A stretch of 64,000 nt of DNA. It comes from Psychrobacillus sp. OK028 (GTDB lineage: Bacteria; Bacillota; Bacilli; Bacillales_A; Planococcaceae). Of this stretch, positions 34,571 through 47,634 are shown in pieces. A model generated the notes under the pieces. The model searched no databases and was not told the DNA's origin. It was given only the letters and a program-made list of their open reading frames with translations. The stretch is from the NCBI RefSeq assembly GCF_900103605.1, contig NZ_FNHY01000001.1, positions 248,001 through 312,000 on the forward strand. Direction: 5' to 3'. Positions within the stretch are counted from its first letter, which is position 1. Each line of letters opens with the position of its first letter. The position numbers were made by a program, and so were the translations under genes.

Positions 34571-36238
34571 TTGAGAAGTGACATGATAAAAAAAGGCGTC
34601 GATCGCGCTCCACATAGAAGTTTGCTTTACGCAACTGGGGTCAAGACGAAAGATTTGGAGAAGCCGTTTATCGGTGTTTGTAACTCGTATATTGATATTA
34701 TTCCTGGCCATATGCATTTGAATAAGTTTGCAGAGGTCGTGAAAGAAGCAATTCGTGAAGCTGGAGGAATTCCATTCGAGTTCAACACGATTGGTGTAGA
34801 TGATGGAATTGCAATGGGTCATATCGGGATGAGATATTCACTTCCGAGTCGTGAGCTTATCGCAGATTCAGCAGAAACAGTCATTAATGCGCACTGGTTC
34901 GACGGAGTGTTCTACATTCCTAACTGTGACAAAATCACACCGGGAATGCTAATGGCAGCCGTAAGAACAAACGTCCCATCTGTTTTTGTATCAGGTGGTC
35001 CGATGGAAGCTGGTACTTCAGCAGACGGAAAACAACTTTCACTCACATCTGTGTTTGAAGGAGTTGGATCTTATAAATCTGGTGGTATGACAGCAGAGCA
35101 ACTGCTAGATATTGAACAAAATGCATGTCCAACATGTGGTTCGTGTTCGGGAATGTTCACAGCGAACTCTATGAACTCTTTAATGGAAATGCTAGGAATG
35201 ACGCCTCCGGGAAATGGAACAATTATTGCAACTTCCGACGAACGTCATCGCCTCATTAAAGAAGCGGCACATCATCTAGTACGTATGGTAAAGGAAGATG
35301 TGAAGCCAAGAGATTTAATAACAAAAGAAACAATCGATGATGCATTTGCGCTAGATATGGCAATGGGTGGTTCAACAAACACTGTTCTTCACACATTAGC
35401 AATTGCACACGAAGCTGAAATTGAATACGACGTGAGAGAAATCAATGAAGTCGCGAAGCGTATTCCTTACTTATCGAAAATTATGCCAGCATCTGATTAC
35501 TCTATGCATGATGTACATCTTGCAGGAGGAGTTAGTGCCATTATAAAAGAACTTTGTGAAATTCCTGGGGCTGTTCATCCAGATCGACTAACGATTACTG
35601 GTAAGTCACTCTATGAAAATGTGAAAGAAGCAGAAATTACAAATGATCAAGTCATACGCCGAAAAGAAAATCCATATAGTCCTGTAGGAGGCTTATCCGT
35701 ACTATTCGGAAATATTGCACCTGAAGGCGGAGTTATCAAAGTAGGTGCAGTGGATCCTTCCATTAAAGAGTTCACTGGCAAAGCAATTGTATTTGATTCA
35801 CAAGAAGCAGCACAACAAGCAATTGATGACGGAATCGTTCAAGCTGGTCATGTAGTAGTGATTCGCTACGAAGGTCCAAAAGGCGGACCAGGGATGCCAG
35901 AAATGCTTGCTCCTACCTCCGCAATTCAAGGCCGTGGATTAGGTACTCAAGTTGCACTAATTACAGATGGTCGTTTCTCCGGAGCGTCTCGAGGAATTTC
36001 TATCGGACATATTTCTCCAGAAGCTGCAGATGGCGGTCCGATTGCTTTAGTGCAAAATGATGATGTAATCGCTATTGATTTAACAAATAGAACGATAGAT
36101 TTACAAGTTAGCGATGAGGAATTAGCTTCCAGACAAGCGAACTTACAGCCATTTGAACCAAAGATTAAAAAAGGTTATTTAGCAAGATATTCAAAACTAG
36201 TAACATCAGCAAGCACTGGTGGAGTAATGAAAATCTAA
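34571..36238 (+). CDS. ilvD: Dihydroxy-acid dehydratase
   Basis: A 555-residue IlvD, catalysing the third step of isoleucine/valine synthesis with an iron-sulfur cluster. Cluster cysteines are in [15 protein letters not shown] and [11 protein letters not shown]; the C-terminal [18 protein letters not shown] and [10 protein letters not shown] blocks are intact. The start is TTG 34571 with AGGAG 10 nt upstream; the residues that follow ([18 protein letters not shown]) align with the B. subtilis start region. The gene lies before the T-box, so its own transcription should depend on the promoter/operator at 34442-34507 alone. Confidence 0.95.
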   Translation: MRSDMIKKGVDRAPHRSLLYATGVKTKDLEKPFIGVCNSYIDIIPGHMHLNKFAEVVKEAIREAGGIPFEFNTIGVDDGIAMGHIGMRYSLPSRELIADSAETVINAHWFDGVFYIPNCDKITPGMLMAAVRTNVPSVFVSGGPMEAGTSADGKQLSLTSVFEGVGSYKSGGMTAEQLLDIEQNACPTCGSCSGMFTANSMNSLMEMLGMTPPGNGTIIATSDERHRLIKEAAHHLVRMVKEDVKPRDLITKETIDDAFALDMAMGGSTNTVLHTLAIAHEAEIEYDVREINEVAKRIPYLSKIMPASDYSMHDVHLAGGVSAIIKELCEIPGAVHPDRLTITGKSLYENVKEAEITNDQVIRRKENPYSPVGGLSVLFGNIAPEGGVIKVGAVDPSIKEFTGKAIVFDSQEAAQQAIDDGIVQAGHVVVIRYEGPKGGPGMPEMLAPTSAIQGRGLGTQVALITDGRFSGASRGISIGHISPEAADGGPIALVQNDDVIAIDLTNRTIDLQVSDEELASRQANLQPFEPKIKKGYLARYSKLVTSASTGGVMKI

Positions 36239-36279
36239 ACGAAATATTATAGAGAATTTATAAAAAAAATACTTAAATC

Positions 36280-36571
36280 ATTGATGAGGCAAAAGTTAAA
36301 GGGTCCTTGTATTTACAGAGAGTCGGTGGGCTGGGAACCGACAATACAACCTTTAGCGACATCCCCTCGGAGTGAAGTGTTGAACGGGTAACCTTTTAGA
36401 TACTTCCGGGTGTAGTTTAGCTACTCTCGTTATAAATGGATGGTGGGCGATTTGCTTGCTGTCTGCGAGGTAGCGGTTGCGCTACAAACTAGGGTGGTAC
36501 CATGAAAAGAATTTCATCCCTATACAAAAGAACGAAGGTTTCTTTGTGTGGGGTGAAATTCTTTTCTTTTT
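36280..36571 (+). promoter_or_regulatory. T-box riboswitch leader before ilvB
   Basis: Stem I lies at about 36295-36400, with AGAGAGTCGGTGGG and GGGAACCGAC. The invariant T-box AGGGTGGTACC is at 36491-36501. A terminator hairpin at 36504-36566 (AAAGAATTTCATCCC / GGGGTGAAATTCTTT) ends in a T-rich run. By comparison with other leaders the specifier is probably ATC (isoleucine) at 36361-36363, though CTC at 36366 cannot be fully excluded. Uncharged tRNA should allow read-through into ilvB. Confidence 0.95.
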
Positions 36572-36657
36572 ATAAATCAGACTTTAATGATGTAAATCAC
36601 TAAGGCGGACAAAATTTTTCAAGTAAACTGGACGATTTGATTCAAAAGGAGGAATTT

Positions 36658-38412
36658 ATGATGAAGTTAACCGTTGAGGAAACTGAGCAAGTTTATGAAG
36701 AGCCTGTAACCACTGAGGCTCCTGTGCAATTGAATGGTGCAGATGTTTTTATCGAAACGTTAAAACAGCATCAGGTAGAAGTGATATTTGGTTATCCAGG
36801 TGGCGCGGTTTTACCTATTTACGATGCATTGTACAAAAATCCGATTAAGCATATTCTTGCAAGACATGAGCAGGGAGCTATTCACGCAGCTGAAGGGTAT
36901 GCACGTGTTTCTGGAAAGGTTGGGGTAGTAATTGCCACTTCTGGACCAGGGGCCACAAATTTAGTTACAGGCATTGCCGATGCGATGATGGATTCTATCC
37001 CACTTGTAGTATTTACAGGGCAGGTTGCTACTACGGTAATTGGTACAGATGCTTTCCAAGAGGCAGATATTATCGGTATTACGCAGCCAATTACTAAACA
37101 TAATTACCAAGTAAAAGATGTAGCTGATTTCCCAAGAATCATTAACGAAGCTTTTCATATTGCTTCTACAGGTCGTCCAGGACCAGTTGTCGTAGATATA
37201 CCTAAAAATATGGCTACGGGAATGTTCGTAACGCCAAAGGAAGAAACGCAGCAAGTAAATCTTCCAGGATATCAGCCGACGACAACACCGAACTTTTTAC
37301 AAATTCAAAAAGCAGCGAAAGCTATTTCTACTGCAAAGCAGCCTTTGATTCTTGCTGGAGCAGGTGTTTTATTCGCAAAGGCATCAGAAGAACTAGTTGC
37401 ATTTGCAACAAAATATCAAATTCCAGTAACAAACACACTTCTAGGATTAGGCGGAATCGAAGGAAACCATCCACTTTTCCTAGGGATGGCAGGCATGCAT
37501 GGAACGTATACAGCGAATATGGCAATCCAGACATGTGATTTACTCATCAATGTCGGCGCTAGATTTGATGACCGACTAACAGGAAACTTAAACTACTTTG
37601 CACCGAACGCAAAGGTAGTTCATATAGACATTGATCCCGCTGAGATTGGAAAAAATGTACCGACAGAAATTCCAATTGTTGCGGATGCAAAAGAAGCACT
37701 TGAAGCATTGCTAGCGCATGGTGCACCAAATGGTAATACAGCAGCTTGGCTAGAAAGCTTGAATATTTCGAAGGAACAATATCCTTTCCATTATCAAGCG
37801 AGCGAGGAACGTGGATTACTACCTCAGCAAGTACTCGAGCTCGTACATGAGTATACAAATGGAGAAGCCGTTGTTACCACTGACGTTGGACAGCATCAAA
37901 TGTGGACAGCACAATACTATAAGTTCAACAAGCCACATAATTGGGTAACATCAGGTGGACTTGGAACGATGGGATTTGGTTTCCCAGCAGCAATTGGGGC
38001 ACAGCTTGCGAAACCTGACGCAAAGGTAGTTTCGATCGTTGGAGATGCAGGTTTCCAAATGACGTTACAGGAGTTATCACTTTTACAAGAGCTTAGAATT
38101 CCAGTTAAAGTAATTATCTTAAATAACCAAGCACTTGGCATGGTACGCCAATGGCAGGAGGCATTCCACGGTGAAAGATTCTCGCAATCACTGATTCCGG
38201 TCCAACCAGATTTCGTTAAACTAGCAGCAGCCTACGATATTAAAGGCTACAAAATTGAAACGTTCGAGGATGCAAAGGTGCAATTAAAAGAAGCACTAGA
38301 ATCTGATGAACCAGTATTAATCGATTGCCGAGTAGTGCAAAAAGAATGTGTCTATCCAATGGTTGTTCCAGGCACAGCCTTACATGAAATGATTGGGGTG
38401 AAGCCAGAATGA
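36658..38412 (+). CDS. ilvB: Acetolactate synthase large subunit
   Basis: A 584-residue TPP enzyme making acetolactate and acetohydroxybutyrate. Visible are the catalytic glutamate in [36 protein letters not shown], the FAD region and the TPP/Mg site [12 protein letters not shown] ... [10 protein letters not shown] (GDA here where B. subtilis has GDG). ATG 36658 (or 36661) follows AAAGGAGG; an upstream TTG in frame overlaps the ribosome site and is rejected. It overlaps ilvN by 4 bp. Confidence 0.95.
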   Translation: MMKLTVEETEQVYEEPVTTEAPVQLNGADVFIETLKQHQVEVIFGYPGGAVLPIYDALYKNPIKHILARHEQGAIHAAEGYARVSGKVGVVIATSGPGATNLVTGIADAMMDSIPLVVFTGQVATTVIGTDAFQEADIIGITQPITKHNYQVKDVADFPRIINEAFHIASTGRPGPVVVDIPKNMATGMFVTPKEETQQVNLPGYQPTTTPNFLQIQKAAKAISTAKQPLILAGAGVLFAKASEELVAFATKYQIPVTNTLLGLGGIEGNHPLFLGMAGMHGTYTANMAIQTCDLLINVGARFDDRLTGNLNYFAPNAKVVHIDIDPAEIGKNVPTEIPIVADAKEALEALLAHGAPNGNTAAWLESLNISKEQYPFHYQASEERGLLPQQVLELVHEYTNGEAVVTTDVGQHQMWTAQYYKFNKPHNWVTSGGLGTMGFGFPAAIGAQLAKPDAKVVSIVGDAGFQMTLQELSLLQELRIPVKVIILNNQALGMVRQWQEAFHGERFSQSLIPVQPDFVKLAAAYDIKGYKIETFEDAKVQLKEALESDEPVLIDCRVVQKECVYPMVVPGTALHEMIGVKPE

Positions 38413-38924
38413 AACGAATTATCACAGTAACCGTGATCAATCAAAGTGGAGTACTCAATCGTGTGACTGGCTTACTCATGAAGCGTCAGTTCAACATAGA
38501 AAGCATCACAGTAGGGCATACAGAAAATCCTGAAATATCTAAAATGACATTTGTCGTAAATGTTGCGGATGAACAAAAGCTTGAGCAGCTATTAAAACAA
38601 CTGCAAAAACAAGTTGATGTATTGAAAGTAAATGATATTACCGAGAAACAAATTGTCGTAAGAGAGTTGGCGCTTGTGAAAGTCGTGTCGCCACCAGCTG
38701 TAAGGGCAGAGGTTAATAGCATCATCGAACCTTTCCGTGCTTCCATTATTGATACAGGGAAAAATGTTGTCACCTTCCAAGTAACAGGCAGCCCAGAAAA
38801 AATTGATGCATTTATCGATTTGCTCAAGCCTTATGGCATTAAAGAGCTTACTAGAACAGGCGTAACTGCATTTGTTCGAGAGACCCAAAAAGTAAACGCA
38901 CCACAGTTATCCATTTTAAAATAA
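38409..38924 (+). CDS. ilvN: Acetolactate synthase small (regulatory) subunit
   Basis: A 171-residue IlvN/IlvH: N-terminal ACT domain ([34 protein letters not shown]) that binds valine, and the C-terminal domain with RELALVKV and [12 protein letters not shown]. It activates IlvB and mediates feedback inhibition. The ATGA overlap with ilvB supports coupled synthesis. Confidence 0.95.
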   Translation: MKRIITVTVINQSGVLNRVTGLLMKRQFNIESITVGHTENPEISKMTFVVNVADEQKLEQLLKQLQKQVDVLKVNDITEKQIVVRELALVKVVSPPAVRAEVNSIIEPFRASIIDTGKNVVTFQVTGSPEKIDAFIDLLKPYGIKELTRTGVTAFVRETQKVNAPQLSILK

Positions 38925-41517
<2,593 letters not shown>

Positions 41518-41522
41518 TTCAG

Positions 41523-41745
41523 TGATTGTAGTGAAAGGCGGCGACTCCAGCGGGAACAGCGAGAAAGTTGAGACCCCGCAGTGAGCGCTTTAACGGAACA
41601 AAGGCTAAAAGCGCCACCTCGTGTGGCAACGCCTTCGTGACCAACATCCTGTTGGCCTGAGGAGGCTCGACCTCGCCCGCGGAAAGCGTCCGCCTGCATC
41701 GCTTCGCTAGCTTCGAAACATGAAAGTGCGTTGTAACGGAAATCA
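41523..41745. repeat. MITE-like GC-rich repeat inside the leu operon
   Basis: Starts TGATTGTAGTG and ends AACGGAAATCA, the reverse orientation of the copies at 51315 and 62086. Contains GCGACTCCAGCGGGAACAGC and CTCGCCCGCGGAAAGCGTCC near its ends and an inner GCCACCTCGTGTGGC hairpin. It is the longest of five copies. It separates leuA from leuB by 276 bp in an otherwise tight operon. Confidence 0.8.
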
Positions 41746-41793
41746 ATAGCATTGTTTATTAGAATCAAGAACAAAAAAATGGGAGTGAATGAG

Positions 41794-42894
41794 ATGGAAA
41801 AAACGATAACGGTATTACCGGGAGATGGAATCGGTCCAGAAGTAACAGAAGCAGCAGTAAAGGTGCTTCAAGCAATTGCAAAACGTTATAACCATACGTT
41901 TAACTTGCAATACGGATTGATCGGTGGAGCTGCTATTGATGCCAGTGAAAACCCACTTCCAGAAGAAACTATAAATGCATGTAGTCAAAGTGATGCCATC
42001 CTTTTAGGCGCGGTGGGTGGGCCAAAATGGGATCAAAATCCATCTCATTTACGCCCAGAAAAAGGGTTGCTAGCTATTCGTAAGCATTTTGGATTGTATG
42101 CCAATATTCGTCCAGTAAAAGCGATTCCTGCGTTACTAGAAGCTTCTCCTCTGAAAAAGGAAGTAGCAGAATCAGTAGATTTAGTTATAGTTCGCGAATT
42201 AACAGGTGGACTATACTTTGCCGAACCACGTAAGAAAACAAATGATTACGCATTAGACACTTTGGTTTATACTCGTCCAGAAATAGAGCGAATTGTAGAT
42301 ACTGCTTTCCAATTAGCAAGAAGCCGTCGTGGTAAGCTTGCTTCTGTCGACAAAGCGAATGTATTAGATTCTAGTAAACTATGGCGCCAAATTGTCGAAG
42401 AGAAAAAACAAGGCTATCCAGATGTAGAAGTAGAGCATATGCTTGTGGACTCAACAGCGATGAAGCTGATCACGAAGCCAGATTCATTTGATGTAATAGT
42501 AACGGAAAATATGTTTGGGGACATTCTAAGTGATGAAGCTTCTGTAATTACTGGATCTTTAGGAATGCTACCATCTGCAAGTACACGAGAGGATGGTTTT
42601 GGTTTATATGAACCAGTCCATGGCTCTGCTCCTGATATTGCCGGACAAAACAAAGCAAATCCAGCTGCAACTATTCTTTCTGCAGCGATGATGCTACGCG
42701 AATCGTTCCAAATGGAAACAGAAGCGGCAGCTATTGAAGAAGCTGTATTTAATGTTCTAAATGACGGGAATTTCACAGGTGATCTTCAGATGGAAGGGAA
42801 AAGAGTACTTTCTACAACTGAATGGACAGATAAAGTAATTGAAGAATTAGACTCAGAATTTGTATCAGATAGTATTATGTTTTCTTATGTCTAA
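41794..42894 (+). CDS. leuB: 3-isopropylmalate dehydrogenase
   Basis: A 366-residue NAD-dependent beta-decarboxylating dehydrogenase: [29 protein letters not shown], the substrate-specific [26 protein letters not shown] and [20 protein letters not shown] 41794 follows GGGAG by 8 nt; the longer open frame starts in the repeat element. Leucine synthesis, third step. Confidence 0.96.
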   Translation: MEKTITVLPGDGIGPEVTEAAVKVLQAIAKRYNHTFNLQYGLIGGAAIDASENPLPEETINACSQSDAILLGAVGGPKWDQNPSHLRPEKGLLAIRKHFGLYANIRPVKAIPALLEASPLKKEVAESVDLVIVRELTGGLYFAEPRKKTNDYALDTLVYTRPEIERIVDTAFQLARSRRGKLASVDKANVLDSSKLWRQIVEEKKQGYPDVEVEHMLVDSTAMKLITKPDSFDVIVTENMFGDILSDEASVITGSLGMLPSASTREDGFGLYEPVHGSAPDIAGQNKANPAATILSAAMMLRESFQMETEAAAIEEAVFNVLNDGNFTGDLQMEGKRVLSTTEWTDKVIEELDSEFVSDSIMFSYV

Positions 42895-42913
42895 CCAAAA
42901 GGAGAGGGACTTA

Positions 42914-44323
42914 ATGGCAAAAACGATTATTGAGAAAATTTGGGATGAACATATTGTGTACGAGGAAGAAGGTAAACCAGACCTTCTCTATATCGATTTA
43001 CACTTAATCCATGAAGTGACATCTCCGCAAGCTTTTGAAGGGTTACGACTAAACAATCGGAAAGTTCGTCGACCAGATCTTTGTTATGCAACGATGGATC
43101 ACAACGTTCCAACTCGAAACAGAGAGCAGATTAAAGATGTTATCGCTCGTAAGCAAATCTCTACACTTCAACAAAACTGTGAAGAATTCGGCGTTCCACT
43201 TGCCAATATGGATCATCCGGACCAAGGAATTGTGCATATTATCGGACCAGAGCTTGGCTTAACGCAGCCTGGTAAAACAATTGTTTGTGGCGACAGTCAC
43301 ACATCTACCCACGGTGCATTTGGTGCAATTGCTTTTGGTATCGGAACTAGTGAAGTAGAGCATGTTCTTTCTACACAAACGCTATGGCAGGCTAAACCGA
43401 AAACAATGCAAATTAAAGTGACAGGTGAGCTAGGCTTTGGAGTGGCAGCAAAAGATATTATTTTAGCAATCATTTCGAAGTTTGGTATCGATATGGGTAC
43501 AGGGTACATCGTGGAATATACTGGTGAAGCAATTCGCAAGCTATCTATGGAAGAGCGCATGACGATTTGTAATATGTCGATTGAAGCAGGGGCCCGCGCA
43601 GGTTTAATTAGCCCAGATGAGACTACTGTTGAATTCCTTCGAGGACGTGAGCATGTGCCTTCAGGGGAAGCTTTTGAAAGAGAAGCAGCACGTTGGTTAG
43701 CACTAGCTACTGACGAAGGTGCAGCTTACGATAAAACGGTAGAGATTTCTACAGACGAAATAGAGCCATTCGTCACATGGGGAACAAATCCTTCTATGGG
43801 TTCTGGTGTTTCGCAAAGTATTCCGTTCACTTCTGATTTTGTGGAAGCAAGTGACAAGCAAGCACATGAAAAAGCACTTGCATATATGGGCTTAGAACAG
43901 GGAATGCCGTTAGAAGATATCGCAATAACCAATGTATTTATCGGATCATGTACAAATGCACGGTTGAGTGACCTTCGTACAGCAGCAAACGTAATTGCTG
44001 GACGCAAAGTACATCCAACAGTAAAAGCAATTGTCGTTCCAGGTTCACAAACAGTTAAAAAACAAGCAGAACAAGAAGGCATCGACCAAGTATTCCTTGA
44101 AGCAGGATTTGAATGGCGTGAATCAGGCTGCAGTATGTGTCTAGCGATGAATGATGATGTCGTTCCGGCAGGAGAGCATTGTGCATCTACTTCCAACCGA
44201 AACTTTGAAGGCCGTCAAGGGGCTGGTTCCAAAACACATTTAATGAGCCCAGCCATGGCAGCAGCAGCGGCTATCGAAGGTCATATTGTGGATATTCGAA
44301 AATTCGGACTGGTGAATGTTTAA
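42914..44323 (+). CDS. leuC: 3-isopropylmalate dehydratase large subunit
   Basis: A 469-residue aconitase-family protein. Cluster cysteines are in [14 protein letters not shown] and [23 protein letters not shown] and [13 protein letters not shown] are also present. ATG 42914 has GGAGAGGG upstream. It works with LeuD (16 bp downstream). Confidence 0.96.
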   Translation: MAKTIIEKIWDEHIVYEEEGKPDLLYIDLHLIHEVTSPQAFEGLRLNNRKVRRPDLCYATMDHNVPTRNREQIKDVIARKQISTLQQNCEEFGVPLANMDHPDQGIVHIIGPELGLTQPGKTIVCGDSHTSTHGAFGAIAFGIGTSEVEHVLSTQTLWQAKPKTMQIKVTGELGFGVAAKDIILAIISKFGIDMGTGYIVEYTGEAIRKLSMEERMTICNMSIEAGARAGLISPDETTVEFLRGREHVPSGEAFEREAARWLALATDEGAAYDKTVEISTDEIEPFVTWGTNPSMGSGVSQSIPFTSDFVEASDKQAHEKALAYMGLEQGMPLEDIAITNVFIGSCTNARLSDLRTAANVIAGRKVHPTVKAIVVPGSQTVKKQAEQEGIDQVFLEAGFEWRESGCSMCLAMNDDVVPAGEHCASTSNRNFEGRQGAGSKTHLMSPAMAAAAAIEGHIVDIRKFGLVNV

Positions 44324-44338
44324 GAAGGAGGAAAACCA

Positions 44339-44920
44339 ATGGAGCCTATCAATGAAATCAACAGTGTCATAACACCTTTGAATCAAAAAAATGTCGACAC
44401 GGATCAAATAATCTCAAAAGAATTTTTAAAGCGTATTGAACGCACAGGATTCGGTAAATACCTATTTTACCACTGGCGCTTCGATGCAAATGGAGAGCCA
44501 ATTAAGAACTTCGTATTAAATGATGAGCGTTATAAAGGCTCTACTATTTTAGTGGCACATGACAACTTTGGCTGCGGCTCCTCCCGAGAGCATGCACCTT
44601 GGTCCATTTTGGATTATGGTTTTCGTGTAGTCATCGCACCAAGTTTTGCGGATATCTTCTATAATAACTGCATGAAAAACGGAATTTTACCGATTAAGCT
44701 ATCTGTGGACGAAGTGGAAGCATTATTAAGCAAAGAAGTATATACCGTTTCAGTTAATCTAGAAGCACAAACGGTAACAGGTGCGGACGGTGTCGTTTAT
44801 TCATTTGACATTGATCCATACCAAAAGAAAATGCTACTAAATGGATGGGATGAAATTTCGTTAACCTTCCAATACGAAGATAAGATTAAAGCTTATGAAG
44901 AAAAAGTAGCTCAAGCATAA
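44339..44920 (+). CDS. leuD: 3-isopropylmalate dehydratase small subunit
   Basis: A 193-residue LeuD with the swivel-domain motifs NVDTDQIISKEFLKRI, DNFGCGSSREHAPW and FADIFYNNCMKNGILP. It completes the IPM isomerase with LeuC. AAGGAGG precedes ATG 44339. Confidence 0.96.
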   Translation: MEPINEINSVITPLNQKNVDTDQIISKEFLKRIERTGFGKYLFYHWRFDANGEPIKNFVLNDERYKGSTILVAHDNFGCGSSREHAPWSILDYGFRVVIAPSFADIFYNNCMKNGILPIKLSVDEVEALLSKEVYTVSVNLEAQTVTGADGVVYSFDIDPYQKKMLLNGWDEISLTFQYEDKIKAYEEKVAQA

Positions 44921-45031
44921 ATAAGGATAACAAATAGAGTTTCAAAAAACAGCTAATTAGGAGATGGTTTTGTTGGGAATTCATACGACACTGTAGGTTT
45001 ATATCGTGCATCTGAAAAAGTAGCGGAGTTC

Positions 45032-45961
45032 GTGCATCGCACACCGTGTAAAAAATCGGCCACATTCAATAAAATTACCGAGAAAAATGTGTTTTTGAAA
45101 TTAGAAAACCTGCAAAAAACTGGGTCATTTAAAATTAGAGGCGCTATGAATAAAGTATCACAGTTGAGTGAAGCAGAGTGTGCCAAAGGATTAATCGCAG
45201 CCTCTGCTGGTAATCACGCGCAAGGTGTTGCTTTTGCTGGGGCAGCACGAAATGTGCCAGTCACGATTTTCATGCCACTTGGAACACCCGTTTCAAAAGT
45301 AAATGCTACGAAAGGGTATGGGGCAACTGTCAAATTAATCGGTCAAAACTTTGATGAAGCGTATATTGCTGCTCGTGAGGAACAACTCCGAACAGGAGCA
45401 ACCTTCATCCATCCTTTTGACGATATAGCCGTTATCGAGGGGCAGGCAACCGTCGCAATGGAAATGCTTCAGCAGCGCCCAGAGCTAGACACGATTGTTG
45501 TGCCAGCAGGAGGAGGAGGCTTACTCGCAGGAACACTCCTTGCAGTTAAATCAATCCGGCCTGATATTCGCGTTATCGGCGTCCAATCTAGCAACGCCTC
45601 AGCAATTGCTAGAGCGTATAAAGGAAAAGGGGACAGTCTGCTACCATTTCAGGGTAAAACAATCGCGGAAGGCATCAACGTGAAAACGCCAGGGAATTTG
45701 ACGATGAACATTATTCATGCACTCGTGGACGATGTGATTACCGTAAGCGAACAAGAAATAGCATCAGCCATTCTCTTCATGCTCGAACGTGAAAAAACTC
45801 TCATCGAAGGTGCAGCAGCCGCAGCTGTAGCGGCAGTGTTGAATCACAAAGTACCATCATCCGCAAATAACGTCGGAATCATCGTAAGTGGAGGCAACTT
45901 CGACGTTAGCAAACTAGTCGAATGCCAACAATTATGTACAAATATGCCATTGGCTAAATAA
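45032..45961 (+). CDS. ilvA: Threonine dehydratase, short form, 5' end uncertain
   Basis: PLP-dependent threonine dehydratase (2-oxobutanoate for isoleucine). The PLP lysine is in KTGSFKIRGAMNKV, the phosphate loop in SAGNHAQGVAFAG and the tetraglycine-type loop in VVPAGGGGLLAGTL. It lacks the C-terminal ACT regulatory domain of the 420-residue B. subtilis enzyme. Protein-like sequence in this frame (RASEKVAEFV) extends upstream to about 44999, yet no start codon exists there. The only usable in-frame start is GTG 45032, with GGAG too close. The AGGAG at 44960 leads to a frame that stops at once. A small frameshift near 44990-45000 is likely. Confidence 0.8.
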   Translation: MHRTPCKKSATFNKITEKNVFLKLENLQKTGSFKIRGAMNKVSQLSEAECAKGLIAASAGNHAQGVAFAGAARNVPVTIFMPLGTPVSKVNATKGYGATVKLIGQNFDEAYIAAREEQLRTGATFIHPFDDIAVIEGQATVAMEMLQQRPELDTIVVPAGGGGLLAGTLLAVKSIRPDIRVIGVQSSNASAIARAYKGKGDSLLPFQGKTIAEGINVKTPGNLTMNIIHALVDDVITVSEQEIASAILFMLEREKTLIEGAAAAAVAAVLNHKVPSSANNVGIIVSGGNFDVSKLVECQQLCTNMPLAK

Positions 45962-46024
45962 TAACTCTCGAAACACCACTACTTAATTAAGGAAAGTGGT
46001 GTTTTGTTATGGAAAAATGGATAT

Positions 46025-46335
46025 GTTGCGGAAATCAGGTGTGACGTTGCGCAACACTTAGGCAATGTTGCGAGTATGGCATAGGAAGTTGCGTATTATA
46101 AAAAAGGTCCGTCAAAGTGCAGAAAATGTTGTGCATATAGATCGAAATGTTGCGGAAAACAATAGCAATGTTGCGAATACGGCATAGGAAGTTGCGCAAA
46201 ATAAAATACATCCTCCACCATGCCTGATATTGCGATTCTCAGCAAGGAACTCGCGATTTAGCATATCCCACTTGTGATTCTCACCTCCTAATTTACGATT
46301 CTGCACCTTCCACTTGCGATTTGCCAACTGCGAAA
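46025..46335. repeat. 21-bp-period array, GTTGCG then CTTGCGATT flavours
   Basis: GTTGCG at 46025, 46046, 46067, 46088, a decayed gap, then 46128 (GTTGTG), 46149, 46170 and 46191, all 21 bp apart apart from the gap. A 103-bp superrepeat is visible (46046 against 46149). A second flavour follows at 46229, 46250, 46271, 46292 and 46313, again 21 bp each, with core (C/A)TTGCGATT. No gene is seen in 45962-46431; a short hairpin around 45975-46005 may terminate the ilv-leu operon. Confidence 0.88.
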
Positions 46336-46431
46336 CATAATTCAATCTCATCACTTGACTTAATGCACTAACTAAAATATAATTACTTACGAAAAGTAAC
46401 TTAAAAATCAAACCTTATTGGAGGAATTAAC

Positions 46432-47280
46432 ATGAAATATCATAATAAACCAGTCACATTTATCGAATTAGTAGAGTTAAAAGTAGTTGATCTTCAACGT
46501 TCTCTAGAATTTTATGAGAACATTATTGGCTTTAAAGTACTAGAACAGCAAGCGGACAAAATCTATCTAACTGCTGATGGAAAAACAGCACTACTATCCA
46601 TAGAGCAACCAGCAGATATTTTGCCGACACAGCAAAAAACAACGGGATTATATCATTTCGCTCTATTGTTACCAACACGTGCGGATTTAGGAGCAGTTTT
46701 AAGACATTTTGCTGAGCTTAACATTCGCATTGGAGCTGGAGATCACTTAGTAAGTGAAGCGCTATATCTAAATGATCCAGACGGAAATGGAATTGAGATT
46801 TACAGTGATCGCCCAGATACTGAGTGGAAATGGGAAAATGAATTTGTTGAGATGGCAACTCTTCAAATTGATGCTCAAAGTATATTAGCTGAAGGTGCCA
46901 ATACTGAATGGAATGGACTACCAACAGGGACTGTTATGGGACATATTCATTTACATGTTTCTGAACTAGCTGAAACGCAAAAGTTTTATAATGCGTTAGG
47001 TTTTGACGTTATTACACCTAACTATCCAGGGGCATTATTTATGGGTTCAGGGAAATATCATCACCATATTGGTTTAAATACATGGGCTGGAGTAGGAGCA
47101 CCTCCTTCACCAGAAAACGTAGTAGGATTAAAAGCATTCTCCGTCGTTTATCCTTCCAACGAAGCACTACAAACTGCAGTTTCTAAAGTAAAAGCATTCG
47201 GAACAGAGATTGTAGAAGAAAATGGGACATTTACGGTGAAAGACCCTTCGCAAAATAAAATAAAATTAACAGTAAAATAA
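46432..47280 (+). CDS. Extradiol-type VOC protein similar to CatE
   Basis: A 282-residue two-domain vicinal oxygen chelate protein, each half about 130 residues. It closely follows B. subtilis CatE (catechol 2,3-dioxygenase): DLQRSLEFYENIIGFKVL, LYHFALLLPTRADLG, SEALYLNDPDGNGIEIYSDR in the first half and GHIHLHVSELAETQKFYNALGF, HHHIGLNTWAG in the second, providing His and Glu iron ligands. The physiological substrate may be catechol or a quinone; not determinable here. AGGAGG-like site before ATG 46432, single gene. Confidence 0.85.
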   Translation: MKYHNKPVTFIELVELKVVDLQRSLEFYENIIGFKVLEQQADKIYLTADGKTALLSIEQPADILPTQQKTTGLYHFALLLPTRADLGAVLRHFAELNIRIGAGDHLVSEALYLNDPDGNGIEIYSDRPDTEWKWENEFVEMATLQIDAQSILAEGANTEWNGLPTGTVMGHIHLHVSELAETQKFYNALGFDVITPNYPGALFMGSGKYHHHIGLNTWAGVGAPPSPENVVGLKAFSVVYPSNEALQTAVSKVKAFGTEIVEENGTFTVKDPSQNKIKLTVK

Positions 47281-47282
47281 AA

Positions 47283-47320
47283 AAATGACTCCGAGCTAAT
47301 CGGAGTCATTTTTCTTCTTC
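47283..47320 (+). terminator. Terminator after the CatE-like gene
   Basis: AAAATGACTCCG / CGGAGTCATTTTT stem. Confidence 0.88.
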
Positions 47321-47470
47321 TCCCTCTTCTATAGTTTCTTCATTTTTATCACCAACTATTTGGTCTACCTTTGTGACACAATCTGTTTGAATTCGACTTG
47401 GACCTTCTGGATTAATTATTTTGTCATTTCTTGCGCATTCTCGGCGATGCTTCTCGACAAGATTAGAGTG
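47306..47470 (-). pseudogene. Possible small gene remnant, unknown
   Basis: A stop-free minus-strand stretch reading ...LVEKHRRECARNDKIINPEG, PSRIQTDCVTKVDQIVGDKN and an acidic end EETIEEGEEEK. It has protein-like composition but no start codon or ribosome site, and its end overlaps the terminator of the neighbouring gene. I do not recognise the family. The rest of 47471-47600 shows nothing but promoter-like AT-rich DNA. Confidence 0.3.
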
Positions 47471-47634
47471 TCAAGATTCTTTTGTTTAGGTAATGGCGAA
47501 ATATTGATGATTTTAAAAACTGCTCTAAATTAGTTTTAAAATTTGACTTTGTAAAATTCATGTAAAGTTTCTGAAAACACGCTCATTTCTTTGAAGGATT
47601 ATGCTATATTTCAATTTGGGAGGTCGGAATACCT

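Noticed and set aside
36637-36657. Seven-codon extension of ilvB from TTG
   Set aside because: It spans the AAAGGAGG ribosome site of ATG 36658.
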